Positions 1 through 8,331 of a DNA stretch of 64,000 bases are shown here, piece after piece (the stretch's first letter is position 1; each line of letters opens with the position of its first letter). The translations under genes were made by a program, and so were the position numbers. The DNA comes from Eublepharis macularius (taxonomy: Eukaryota > Chordata > Lepidosauria > Squamata > Eublepharidae), in NCBI RefSeq assembly GCF_028583425.1, contig NC_072796.1, forward strand, positions 130,111,464-130,175,463, given 5' to 3'. A model generated the notes under the pieces. The model saw only the letters and a list, made by a program, of their open reading frames with translations. It did no database searches and was not told where the DNA came from.

Positions 1-890
1 GTGTATCCACAATAGAAGAACAAGTATAAGATCATTCACTTGAGCATCCCCATTTAAGACGCCTTGTGTGGGGAGACTCTTAAATACATCACAAACATTT
101 TCTGCAACAATGAACAAAATCTTCCCCTTCCAAATTTTACCAATAAATAATTTGGGTGTTACACCCAACAAACCATCTCAACTCACTTAATGGAAGGAAG
201 GTCTTCAACAAATCTTGCCCTTGTTCTGTAGAAGGAGAAACCAGTGGCAAAGGAACTCCAGTTGCTAAAAAGATTGGGGGGAATAAAAAAAAAAGTAAAA
301 AAAAAAAAAAGATTGGGGGGAAATTTAAACTCCAAAAACACATTGAGGGCTTGTGTACACATGCACAATCAGCAGAAATTTGTCATTCTGCATTCATTAA
401 CCAAGAAAATAAAGGAACAGTCTTGTGTGTGTGGCAGATAAAGAGTTCAGAAGATTTCTCTCCTGATGATACACACGTAACCATCTCCATCACACACCTA
501 TGAAGCTCCTCAACTCACAGAACATCTTCACACATGCTTCCATTGCTCAGTTTCTCATATCCTGATGAAGTGTGGCTGAATACTTGAACACACTCATCAA
601 AAACACGAAAGTTCTAGCTGTAGTGTTGCAATGCAGCAAATGGGATCACAAACGTGCGAATGAACTACCTGGATTCATTCACACATTCAAGTCACCTTTT
701 GCTGCTTTGGTTATCAAGAGAAGATGGTGTACTTGAGATCCAGACCAACAGACCAACTCATTCATGAAACCATTCTCTGTTCAAAGGGAATGGAAAACTA
801 CTCACTCTTTTTTCAGGACAATTTTTTTTACACTGTTGTGAATGGTCTCCCCCTTTCGACAGCTTTCCCACACAACTGGATATTTGCCTG
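1..890. other. HHLA1: HHLA1 intron or beyond, nothing recognised
   Basis: No exon was recognised. The stretch contains an A-rich tract at 284-311 between two copies of AAAAAGATTGGGGGGAA. A CCTGATGAAGTGTGGC phrase at 562 resembles a Penelope tail but does not fold convincingly. Confidence 0.5.
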
Positions 891-904
891 TTCACTTACA
901 GTGG

Positions 905-1100
905 GTATATGAAGCTGCCCTATGGTGGTAATAAGATCTGTCTAGCTGATTATTGTCTGCTCTGACTGGCAGAAACTCTCCCAAGTTTGGACCAGAAGTC
1001 TTTTAAGGTTCTTTAACCAAGGTGTTTCCAGGAATTGAACCCAAGACCTTCAGCATAGAAAGCAAGATATATACAGCCACCAGTATATGCCTTGCTTTTT
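905..1100 (-). mobile_element. tRNA-derived SINE remnant
   Basis: Worn copy of the family that on its own strand starts with a tRNA-like head and ends near GAAGCTGCC. Recognisable parts are GAAGCTGCCCTAT, TGCTCTGACTGGCAG and CCAGGAATTGAACCCAAGACC, the last being the reversed B-box region. Compare 2585-2775. Confidence 0.55.
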
Positions 1101-1111
1101 ATGCTGAAGGT

Positions 1112-1300
1112 CTCGGTTTACAAAGTATGTTATTATTATCCCCACAACAATCACCCTGTGAGGTGAGTGGGGCTGAGAGAGCTCTGGAAGAGCTAGGACT
1201 GACCCAAGGTCACACAGTTGGCTTCAAGCGGAGGAGTGGGGAATCTCCCAGTTCTCCAGATTAGAGTCATGCTGTTCTTAACCACTACACCAAACTGGCA
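1112..1300 (-). mobile_element. tRNA-derived SINE (TTGGTGTAGTGGTTAAGAG type)
   Basis: Reverse copy of the SINE seen nearly full length at 45593-45852: it starts near GTTTACAAAGTATGTTATT and ends ACCACTACACCAAACTGG. The A-box lies at the right end. It is truncated at its 3' end relative to the intact copy. Confidence 0.75.
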
Positions 1301-1802
1301 ACATTATTCTGTATTCTGCCTGCTCCCTGATTGTTTGGGACCATCCATGCAATTGTCCTCAGTGATGTCATTATATTGCTAAATCGGATTTGCTATATTG
1401 CATTATGGCATCACCTCGGCCAGGATTAGCCAAGAGAGTAATCAAGGAAGAAGGAGAAGGAGGAAGCTATAACTGGAACAGGAGGCAGTGAGCCTGAGAA
1501 TAAGGGTGAATATTCCTACAATGTATTTCAAGAAACATATCTACCATCTAGATCCTTAGATAGCAATTTTGCTTTTCAACTGAAAAATCAGTATCAAGAG
1601 TATCTGATACAACTTTAATCTTCATAAAGTCTCAAAAGTATACCCAGGAATAAATGTTGCTCCCTTTTCATTGTTGTGTCCAAAACAAGGTCTAAGCTCT
1701 TACAAGAAGACTGGTAAGAGGATAGCAATATAAAGCAACATTCCTTCATATTCTCAGAGAACCTCTATTCTTGTTTTAGCTCTTCGCACCCCATGTACTC
1801 AC

Positions 1803-2045
1803 TCGGAAATGGCTGTGTTCCAGTTAGAATGTCATAGCTTGTCACAGGTGCAGGCGAAAGCATGACTTTAGTTGCAGAAACCTCCCATTCTATTGAAACA
1901 CCTGCCTGCAGCAATGAGGACGCCTGGAAAGATGATGGTGCTGTGCTTTTCAAGCTAACAGTCTTTCGCCATGTGCTGAATTTGGGTGAGATGGTCTCAT
2001 CTCCTTTGGGGCCAATTGTCCAAGGCTCGACAGACATCTTGGGAG
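1803..2045 (-). CDS. HHLA1: HHLA1 exon 11 (probable, Ser/Thr-rich)
   Basis: 243 bp, acceptor TTTGATTCCCCAG and donor GTGAGTAC. In phase with exon 10 it reads TPKMSVEPWTIGPKGDETIS ... LKSTAPSSFQASSLLQAGVS ... APVTSYDILTGTQPFPS, open throughout. Composition fits the variable mucin-like part of HHLA1. No match to a specific human segment was recognised. The next exon was not seen in 1-1802. Confidence 0.6.
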
Positions 2046-2154
2046 CTGGGGAATCAAAGTGTACAAAAGATATTGTAGACTACAAAGCAAGCCCAACATA
2101 TCTATGTTATATACCTGTAAACTGTAAGGGTGGAATTCCCTGTTGTGAGATACA

Positions 2155-2400
2155 GGTGTGTGTGTATTATGTGCTGTCAAGTCACCTCCAACCTATGGCG
2201 ACCCTATGAATGAAAGATCTCCAGAACGTCCAATCATTAACAGACTTCCTCAGATCCTGCAAACTGGAGGATGTGGCTTCTTTTACTGAGTCGAGCCATC
2301 TCGTTTTAGATCTTCCTCTGTTCCTATTGCCTTCCACTTTTCCTAGCATTATTGACTTTTCTGCAGAGTCTTGTCTTCTCATGATGTGACCAAATCTCTT
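2155..2400 (-). mobile_element. Bov-B LINE 3' remnant
   Basis: On the minus strand the sequence encodes GRSKTRWLDSVKEATSSSLQ and FIHRVAIGWR, a degraded form of the extreme C-terminus of the Bov-B (RTE) ORF2 (compare GRQRTRWLDGITDSM and AVHGVAKSWTQL). Only the last ~240 bp are present. Confidence 0.65.
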
Positions 2401-2584
2401 AGCTTAAAAACTCTATGATGAGGGACACAGGGCTGCCATTGAAAACAGCATCCCTGTGTCACATTCTCCAGTCTTCCCCTCAAATATCACCAGCCCTGTA
2501 ACACAAAGCCTTCTCTTTGCTTTTCCCCCCACTCTGTCCTACTTCATTGAGTGCCAATGATAGAAAAACTAACAATTTAATAGC

Positions 2585-2775
2585 CTCACAGGAAGCTGCC
2601 TTATACAGAATCAAACCATTGGTCCATCAAAGTCAGTATTGTTTACTCAGACTCTCAGTGAGGCAGAGGTCTTTTGCATCACTCATTACCTGATCCTTTT
2701 CACTGGAGATGCTGAGGATTGAACCTGGGACCTTCTGGCTGGAAAGTAGATGCTTTATAACTAAGCTGCTGACAT
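2585..2775 (-). mobile_element. tRNA-derived SINE (CORE-like)
   Basis: Reverse copy. GAGGATTGAACCTGGGACC is the reversed B-box region, and the tRNA-like head (TTAGTTATAAAGCATCTAC on the minus strand) is at the right. The left end GGAAGCTGCCTTATACAGA is the family 3' part. Other copies are at 905, 17665 and 34125. Confidence 0.7.
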
Positions 2776-2831
2776 GGGATACAGTACTAACACAATAAGG
2801 GCAACCCCGAATACACTAAACCAAAGTAAAC

Positions 2832-3634
2832 AGAAGACCAAAACCCAGGGAAAAATAAATCAGTAAGACAATGATTCATACCAAAATGTGTATACAAAAT
2901 ATAATTCTTAAACACAACACAGTAATAAATCACGTGTCAGAAGGAAATTTTAAAGAACCATCTCAGTAGAGTAAGTACAAAGACCAGTCTTAATCAATTT
3001 CAACAGACTGTGCCTTCCGAGAGCAAGGAAACGGTGCTGGAAACAAAATAAATCAAGTGAAGTCCGTTTGTTCTAGAGGGCCACAGTTTACTGACCTTGC
3101 TGTGCTGAGAAAAGACTGCACTTAAGAATTGTTTAGCCGTTTTCAATTGAATAACTTTGGTGGTGTTTGTTGTGGCCCCTGATGAAATCGTGGCTAGATG
3201 AAACAAGCTGATTGATTTAATCTTGCTGGCCGCTTGTCGGGCCAACCCGGGACTGGGCTGGATCCTGGGAACCATCTGTCTGTTTCCACCTAGTACAAGA
3301 ACTAATTCAGAAGATTACTGTCTGCCAACTTGGTTTCACATTTTTGATGGCTTATGATCTATACGGATGCTTGGACCTCGAAAGGACTCTAGAACAAACG
3401 GACGTTCACTTGATTTATTTTGTTTCCAGCGCCATTTCCTTGCCCTCGGAAGGCACGGTCTGTTGAAATTGACTAAGACTGGTCTTTGTACTTACTCTAC
3501 TGAGATGGTTCTTTAAAATTTCCTTCTGACATGTGATTTATTACTGTCTTGTGATTAAGAATTATATTTTGCATACACATTTTGGTATGAATTACTGTCT
3601 TACTGATTTATTTTTTCCTGGGTTTTGGTCTTCT
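2832..3634 (+). mobile_element. Penelope-like 3' tail in inverted-repeat arrangement
   Basis: Two arms of about 248 bp, 2832-3079 and 3387-3634, are near-perfect reverse complements, separated by a 307-bp spacer. The spacer contains a hammerhead ribozyme fold (3173-3244). Penelope-like elements are known to carry hammerhead motifs and often insert with a partial inverted copy of the terminal region. The layout here reads as HHR plus 3' tail on the plus strand, with an inverted partial copy to its left. The family is inferred from the ribozyme and arrangement, because no RT is present. Confidence 0.55.
3173..3244 (+). ncRNA. Hammerhead ribozyme motif (type I layout)
   Basis: All core parts are present in order. 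Stem I is TGGCCC at 3173-3178, pairing with GGGCCA at 3239-3244. The core is CTGATGA at 3179-3185. Stem II is short (ATC 3187-3189 with GAT 3197-3199, with one extra A beside the core). GAA follows at 3200-3202. Stem III is ACAAGC (3203-3208) pairing with GCTTGT (3232-3237). C at 3238 is the cleavage-site base, so cleavage is predicted between 3238 and 3239. The match of two independent 6-bp stems and an intact core is unlikely by chance. Confidence 0.72.
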
Positions 3635-3740
3635 GCTGACATGGCAATGCCCAGAGAAATCAACCATTGATTGAAATTCCCTTATATTCTCAGCTGGTAT
3701 CCAAGAGTTTACTGCTCATCTTTTGAATGCGCAAACTCAC

Positions 3741-3995
3741 TTGGCACTGGTGGTGCTCTTGATGAGATATTGTCGTCTTCTACTGTGGTAGGAGAAGGAG
3801 GTTCCACTGAAGCTGTTTTAGTTGACGAAACGTCAGGTCCCTTCAAGACATCAGTCTGCAGCCACAAGGCAGCATGTATAGATGGACCCTCGGCGCCTTT
3901 CAAACTCATGGTCCGCAGCCACATGGGATGCTGCGTCAAAAGCATCTCGCCTCCTTTTGAGGCTCCGGTCTGCGTCCTCATTGGCATCTTTGTAG
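3741..3995 (-). CDS. HHLA1: HHLA1 exon 10 (probable, Ser/Thr/Pro-rich)
   Basis: 255 bp, acceptor GTTCCTCTTTTCAG and donor GTGAGT. Read in the phase set by exon 9 it stays open: TTKMPMRTQTGASKGGEMLL ... GPDVSSTKTASVEPPSPTTV ... SSRAPPVP. Human HHLA1 also turns Thr/Ser/Pro-rich after the NYT region, so a mucin-like segment is expected here. The sequence itself is not alignable from memory, so the call rests on splice sites, phase and composition. Confidence 0.62.
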
Positions 3996-4322
3996 CTGAA
4001 AAGAGGAACGGGGAGGCAAACATCATCTACTGCATAGCAAAAGGAATAGCTTTTTGATTTGTGTCTCTGGCATGAGATCGCTGCAAACTGTCTTCCTGAA
4101 ATCCTCCAGGCACCTCCATCACTGAGCCACAGCCCCATCCACAACAGAGGGCTGAAGCATGGCACATAGTCCGGGAATTAACAGAACATCATCCAACCCA
4201 TTTAAAAAGAGGTGACAACGTTCTTTACTACCTCCATATAAAAGAGACCATCAATCAGCTCCAAAGTCTCAATAGCCCTTGTAAGACGACAAAATGTTTA
4301 GCACTGAAGATCGCTTGCTTAC

Positions 4323-4415
4323 TTTTAAAAGTCCACATGCCTTGTGCGGTCTCACTAAGGACCTTCTCAGCATCTTCTCGCAAAGGAATCAGGCTGGGGA
4401 GGATGGAGTCTAAAT
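4323..4415 (-). CDS. HHLA1: HHLA1 exon 9 (probable)
   Basis: 93 bp, acceptor TTTCTCTCCAAG and donor GTAAGC. It joins exon 8 in phase and reads DLDSILPSLIPLREDAEKVL then SETAQGMWTFK. I do not recall a human counterpart. It is supported by splice sites, phase and an open frame. The sequence looks like a short amphipathic helix rather than the Ser/Thr-rich region that follows. Confidence 0.7.
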
Positions 4416-6030
4416 CTTGGAGAGAAAAAGAAACAAAATCTCGGAAAATGCAGCTGCTTTCTATTATGTAAAACTAGAGTACCAATTCCAACCTAGTGTG
4501 AATGGAGGAGAGAATTCCATAAGCTAAGTGTATCTTGCATAATGAAGCGCTTCCTTTTGCTATTCCTGAACTTCATGCTACAGGTTTGTTGACAGACAGT
4601 CCCCTGCCCAGGTGTTGCTATTGCTATTGTTACTATTAATAACCATTCTTGAATTATTATATGTGATAATTCTAACCTTATTTGTTCTCATGTCTATGTA
4701 CAGCCATGCCATGGTTGTCTGTTTGTTGTATTGCGTGTGCCGCAATATGCTGAAACTATACTGTCTTATTGCTAACTTGATGTGTACTCTCTCTCTGATC
4801 ATTCATAACCATATTGCAGATGTTACTTGCTTAGGATCCAGAACGGGCCTCCCTGGTTATCTTAGAGAAATATGCGAGTCTCAGCTAACCGTGACCTTGG
4901 TGTGCCTAGATGCCAGCTTTCACTACTCTTCCCAGGTGCTGAGAATACTTTATTGTATACCTGGTGCATAGTCATAACTAAATAGATTCTCACAAAACTC
5001 GTGTAGGCTTGCGTGCCAAAACCTTAAATGTCATTTAGAGCGCAGGAAAATCAATTATAGCAGAGACTGCTTGATTTGAATTGTCACTTCTGCCAAACTC
5101 CGTGACGGGGTACAGACCTGAACTGCATAGATTCTAATAAAGCTACTTTTGCTGGAACCAACATGTGTTCACTGTGGGTGGGCTTGAGGGGTCTACCTGC
5201 CAGGGACTGACATTTGTTGTGGTGGTTGGGAATTCTCACAAGACTTGTGCTGGTCTATGACCATAATAATGAAATTTGGTTTGATATGAAATTTGATTTA
5301 TTATTACTATTATTATTGAGAGGGAGAAAACCCTCCCCTTACTGTTAATTTTAGCCAGAAACAGCTGCTGACCCTAGAGTCTACACTATTCCATTTTTAA
5401 AAAATCAATCTCTTTTCATATCTGCTTTGCTCTATGCTTTGATAGCATCCTCATGTATGCCTCTAGTATATTTTATTGATGACAACCACCTGAATTCAAA
5501 CCTGGCCTAAACAGGATTGTCCACTTGGAAACCAGTCCTTCTAGCTGTCCCATTAATATCATTTTGACCTGCAGGGATTATCGGGTGATGTGATTTAGCT
5601 CCATGCCCTGGAGAGCTTCAATTTCCCATTTCTACCTATTAAACCTCTGTTAAAGGGTCAGGACATTTTTTTCAGGGCATCTGGCCACCTTCAGTTGAGG
5701 GTTTCATTCTCCCATCTGAGGTTGGCCTGGGACGTTCCCACACATTCGGGGAATGCACCCCAAGGGATTCTCCATGATGCTCTCAGTATGGTTGCCATGG
5801 AGTTATCCGGGATGTATGAGGTATGCATGAGATATAGCAAGTTTAATAAGGATGCTGAGATTTCCAGAATAGGGATGCCGTACCCAAGAATCTCCGTGTT
5901 TGGGAAGCAACAATCATCAGGCGAATGTAATCAAGATCAGCTGGAGAGGTTTCCATCCGTGCAACTCAGCTTCTGTTTTCATTCCCCAACAGCTTGATCC
6001 TGCTCATTAATATATTCAGGATATACTCAC
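4416..6030 (-). other. HHLA1: HHLA1 intron 8
   Basis: About 1.6 kb between exons 8 and 9. I see no recognisable full repeat and no exon, only short TAT/TTA-rich simple stretches around 5295-5320. Confidence 0.5.
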
Positions 6031-6117
6031 CCAGGAGATCTGACACGTTACCAGAAAACGTGTAATTAATAACAGGGGACTTCTCAACTGCTTCCCATAA
6101 ATCTGACAGATTTCTGC
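6031..6117 (-). CDS. HHLA1: HHLA1 exon 8
   Basis: 87 bp, acceptor CCTTTTAG and donor GTGAGTAT. It reads GRNLSDLWEAVEKSPVINYT then FSGNVSDLL, comparable to human GRNLSDFWEIEEKYPIINYT then FTSG. Sequons NLS, NYT and NVS are present. It is the last exon whose match to the human protein I can follow closely. Confidence 0.92.
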
Positions 6118-6370
6118 CTAAAAGGAAAAGAAAGATTCAGAAGGAACTGATGAACGAGAGCCTCCTTTCACTTCAAGGGTTGCTATCATAAGGGTCCGGA
6201 AAACAATCTTGGGGCCTCATGATGGAATCAGGTTCAGCATTGGTCTGGGTTCGTGGGAGAATGTGGACCTAACACTTGTGGGGGAAGCTGGAGGCAAAAA
6301 TGCAGCAAGCAGAAAGCCAGGTATTTATACCAGGCTTGGCTAATCCAGGAGCTTGAAACAGAATGCCTGC

Positions 6371-7631
6371 CAATCACAAAAGATGATGCTGTATACTCAT
6401 ACATGAAGAAAGCCCTGAGAATTGGCCACACAGATTTAGGTGCTGCTCTAAGCTCCCTGCTTCAACCTGTAAAAGTCCCAATGTTACCATCAGGGCTGGA
6501 CTAAGGATTGGAAGTCTGGCCCTCAGTCATTCTGGCTTAGTATAGCGTTTCCAGCTTCTAGGTGGTGGCTGGAGATCTAGGTAATTTTCTTACAAAGCCC
6601 TGCAAAAAGAAGTCCAAATACCTGGATAACGGTTCCAAAACTGAATTACTTCCCGATATTATTGGGCGCCCTGGGGGGGGAAACCCCTCCTTATGAATCT
6701 TTGGTAATATATACATAACTGGTGTTCTAGGGGACGGGTTAATTAAACCTGTATGTTCTAATTCCGTGATATATCCCAGGGCTAGTGCTTCATCCACTGT
6801 CACCTTTATTAATAGACTGATCTTCTTTACAGGATCGTTTGGGATGGGTTTATAATCCATTTCGTTGTTTAGCTGTCTATTTATTTCCTTCATGTAGTCC
6901 TTTTTATCCATCAGCACAATTGCACCCCCTTTATCAGCCTCTTTTATTATAATAGAGTCATCAGATCTCAAGTTCCTTAGAGCCATCCTCTCCTCCCTCC
7001 GTAAGTTATTGTGGGCGCTACCCCCACGGGCTTCTATGCTGCCAATTTCTTTTAATAACATTTTTTCAAAAGTCTGTACATAAGGATTGTTAACAGTGGG
7101 AGTAAAGGAGGAACGTTTATGTATGCCGGTTTCCTTTCTTGCAAGTGCATTGCCACCGAAAAAAACTCTCAGTTTGATTTGTCTCACCAACTTGAAGACG
7201 TCTATCCTGGTTTGAAAATCATTGTATCTGGGGGTCGGTACAAAGCCCAATCCTTTGTTCAAAGCCGCCTTTTCTATATCTGACAAGGTTCTGTTCGAGA
7301 GATTGACCACTAGGTCAGTCTCCCCTGTTGCTGTCAAGTCCGTCTCCCCTTGTTGTGCCGGCCCCCTCGTAAAAAACGTCCCCTGTCTTCATAGTTGCGT
7401 GTTCTATTCCCCGGGCGTACTGACAATCACAAAAGATGATGCTGTATACTCATACATGAAGAAAGCCCTGAGAATTGGCCACACAGATTTAGGTGCTGCT
7501 CTAAGCTCCCTGCTTCAACCTGTAAAAGTCCCAATGTTACCATCAGGGCTGGACTAAGGATTGGAAGTCTGGCCCTCAGTCATTCTGGCTTAGTATAGCG
7601 TTTCCAGCTTCTAGGTGGTGGCTGGAGATCT
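6371..7631. repeat. 208-bp direct repeats flanking a Penelope-like fragment
   Basis: Positions 6371-6578 and 7424-7631 are identical over 208 bp by eye, and they exactly bracket the 845-bp insertion 6579-7423. The repeated unit is single-copy intron DNA plus the first ~30 bp of a MITE that resumes after 7631. It therefore behaves as an extremely long target-site duplication, or as a tandem duplication with the insertion placed between the copies. Confidence 0.9.
6579..7423 (-). mobile_element. Penelope-like element fragment (partial reverse transcriptase)
   Basis: The minus strand has an open frame from 7337 to the insertion edge at 6579. It reads VVNLSNRTLSDIEKAALNKG then LGFVPTPRYN near its start, IIIKEADKGGAIVLMDKKDY in the middle and MYILPKIHKEGFPPPGRPII near the end. 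These are the N-terminal segment and first RT motifs of Penelope-like elements (the DKGGA and LPKIHK...GRPI boxes). The frame is cut after FLQGFVRKLP, so the catalytic YADD and GIY-YIG parts are missing. The fragment lacks both ends of the element. Losing the 3' end is odd for target-primed insertion. Confidence 0.88.
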
Positions 7632-7820
7632 CCTGGAATTACAACTGATCTCCCAGTTACCGAGATCAGTTTCTCTGGAGAAAATGGTTGTTTTGGAGGG
7701 TGGACTTTATGGTTTTATGCCCTGATGAGACCCCATCCCTCCCCAAATTCTGCCTTCTCCAAGCTCCATCCCTCCCATCTCCATGTAGTTCCCAACCAAG
7801 AGCTAGCAACTCTAGTACAA
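7600..7820 (+). mobile_element. MITE of the GGTTGCCAG / TGGCAACCCT family
   Basis: Typical interior phrases: GTGGTGGCTGGAGATCTCCTG, ACAACTGATCTCC, ACCGAGATCAGTTTCTCTGG, then GCTAGCAACTCTAG at the right end. It is the target of the Penelope insertion: the same first ~30 bp also stand left of the insertion. Imperfect terminal inverted repeats suggest a DNA-transposon derivative. The superfamily is not settled. Confidence 0.65.
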
Positions 7821-7918
7821 AAGGAACTTTGACTCTTGAAAGCTCAGAAGAAGAGACCTCAAATGCAGGCTGTAGCTAGAGATGCTCTGCCCATCTCACT
7901 TCCACCTTTTTTCCTCCT

Positions 7919-8134
7919 AGGGTTGCCACCTTCCAGATGGGCCCTGGAGTTCTGCCAGCGTTACAACTGATCTCCAGAAAACAGAGGTTAGTTTCCCTGG
8001 AGAAAATGGCAACTTCGGAGTGCAAACTCTATTGTGTCACATTCTTGCTGAACTCCCACCCCTCCCTCAAACAGTGTCCTCCCCAAGCTCCACCCTCAAA
8101 TCTCCAGGAATTTCCCAACCCGGACTTCCCAATT
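7919..8134 (+). mobile_element. MITE of the GGTTGCCAG family
   Basis: Starts TAGGGTTGCCACCTTCCAG and has ACAACTGATCTCCAG, GGAGAAAATGGC and CCTCCCCAAGCTCCACCC in family order. The right end is worn. Confidence 0.6.
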
Positions 8135-8331
8135 CCTCTAATTTCCAATCATTTCTGCACCAAGGTGCATTCTGGGAAGTGTATTTCTAAGGGCATGTGA
8201 CAGTAACAACGAAGTGTGGAGAGGAGCCTCCAACCAATGGCTTCTGTCTTACCACTCTGCTTGGCAAAGTTCAAAACCTTCCTCTAGCTGAAGTTTTTGC
8301 TGAGCAGAGTGGTAAACCAATAAGTCCAGAG

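Noticed and set aside
561-620. CCTGATGAAGTGTGGC...ACACGAAAG as a second hammerhead ribozyme
   Set aside because: A stem II can be drawn, but stems I and III do not pair, so it does not meet the standard met at 3173-3244.
3000-3275. 91-codon minus-strand frame
   Set aside because: Crosses the foldback arm and the ribozyme spacer. No homology and no fit to HHLA1 phase.
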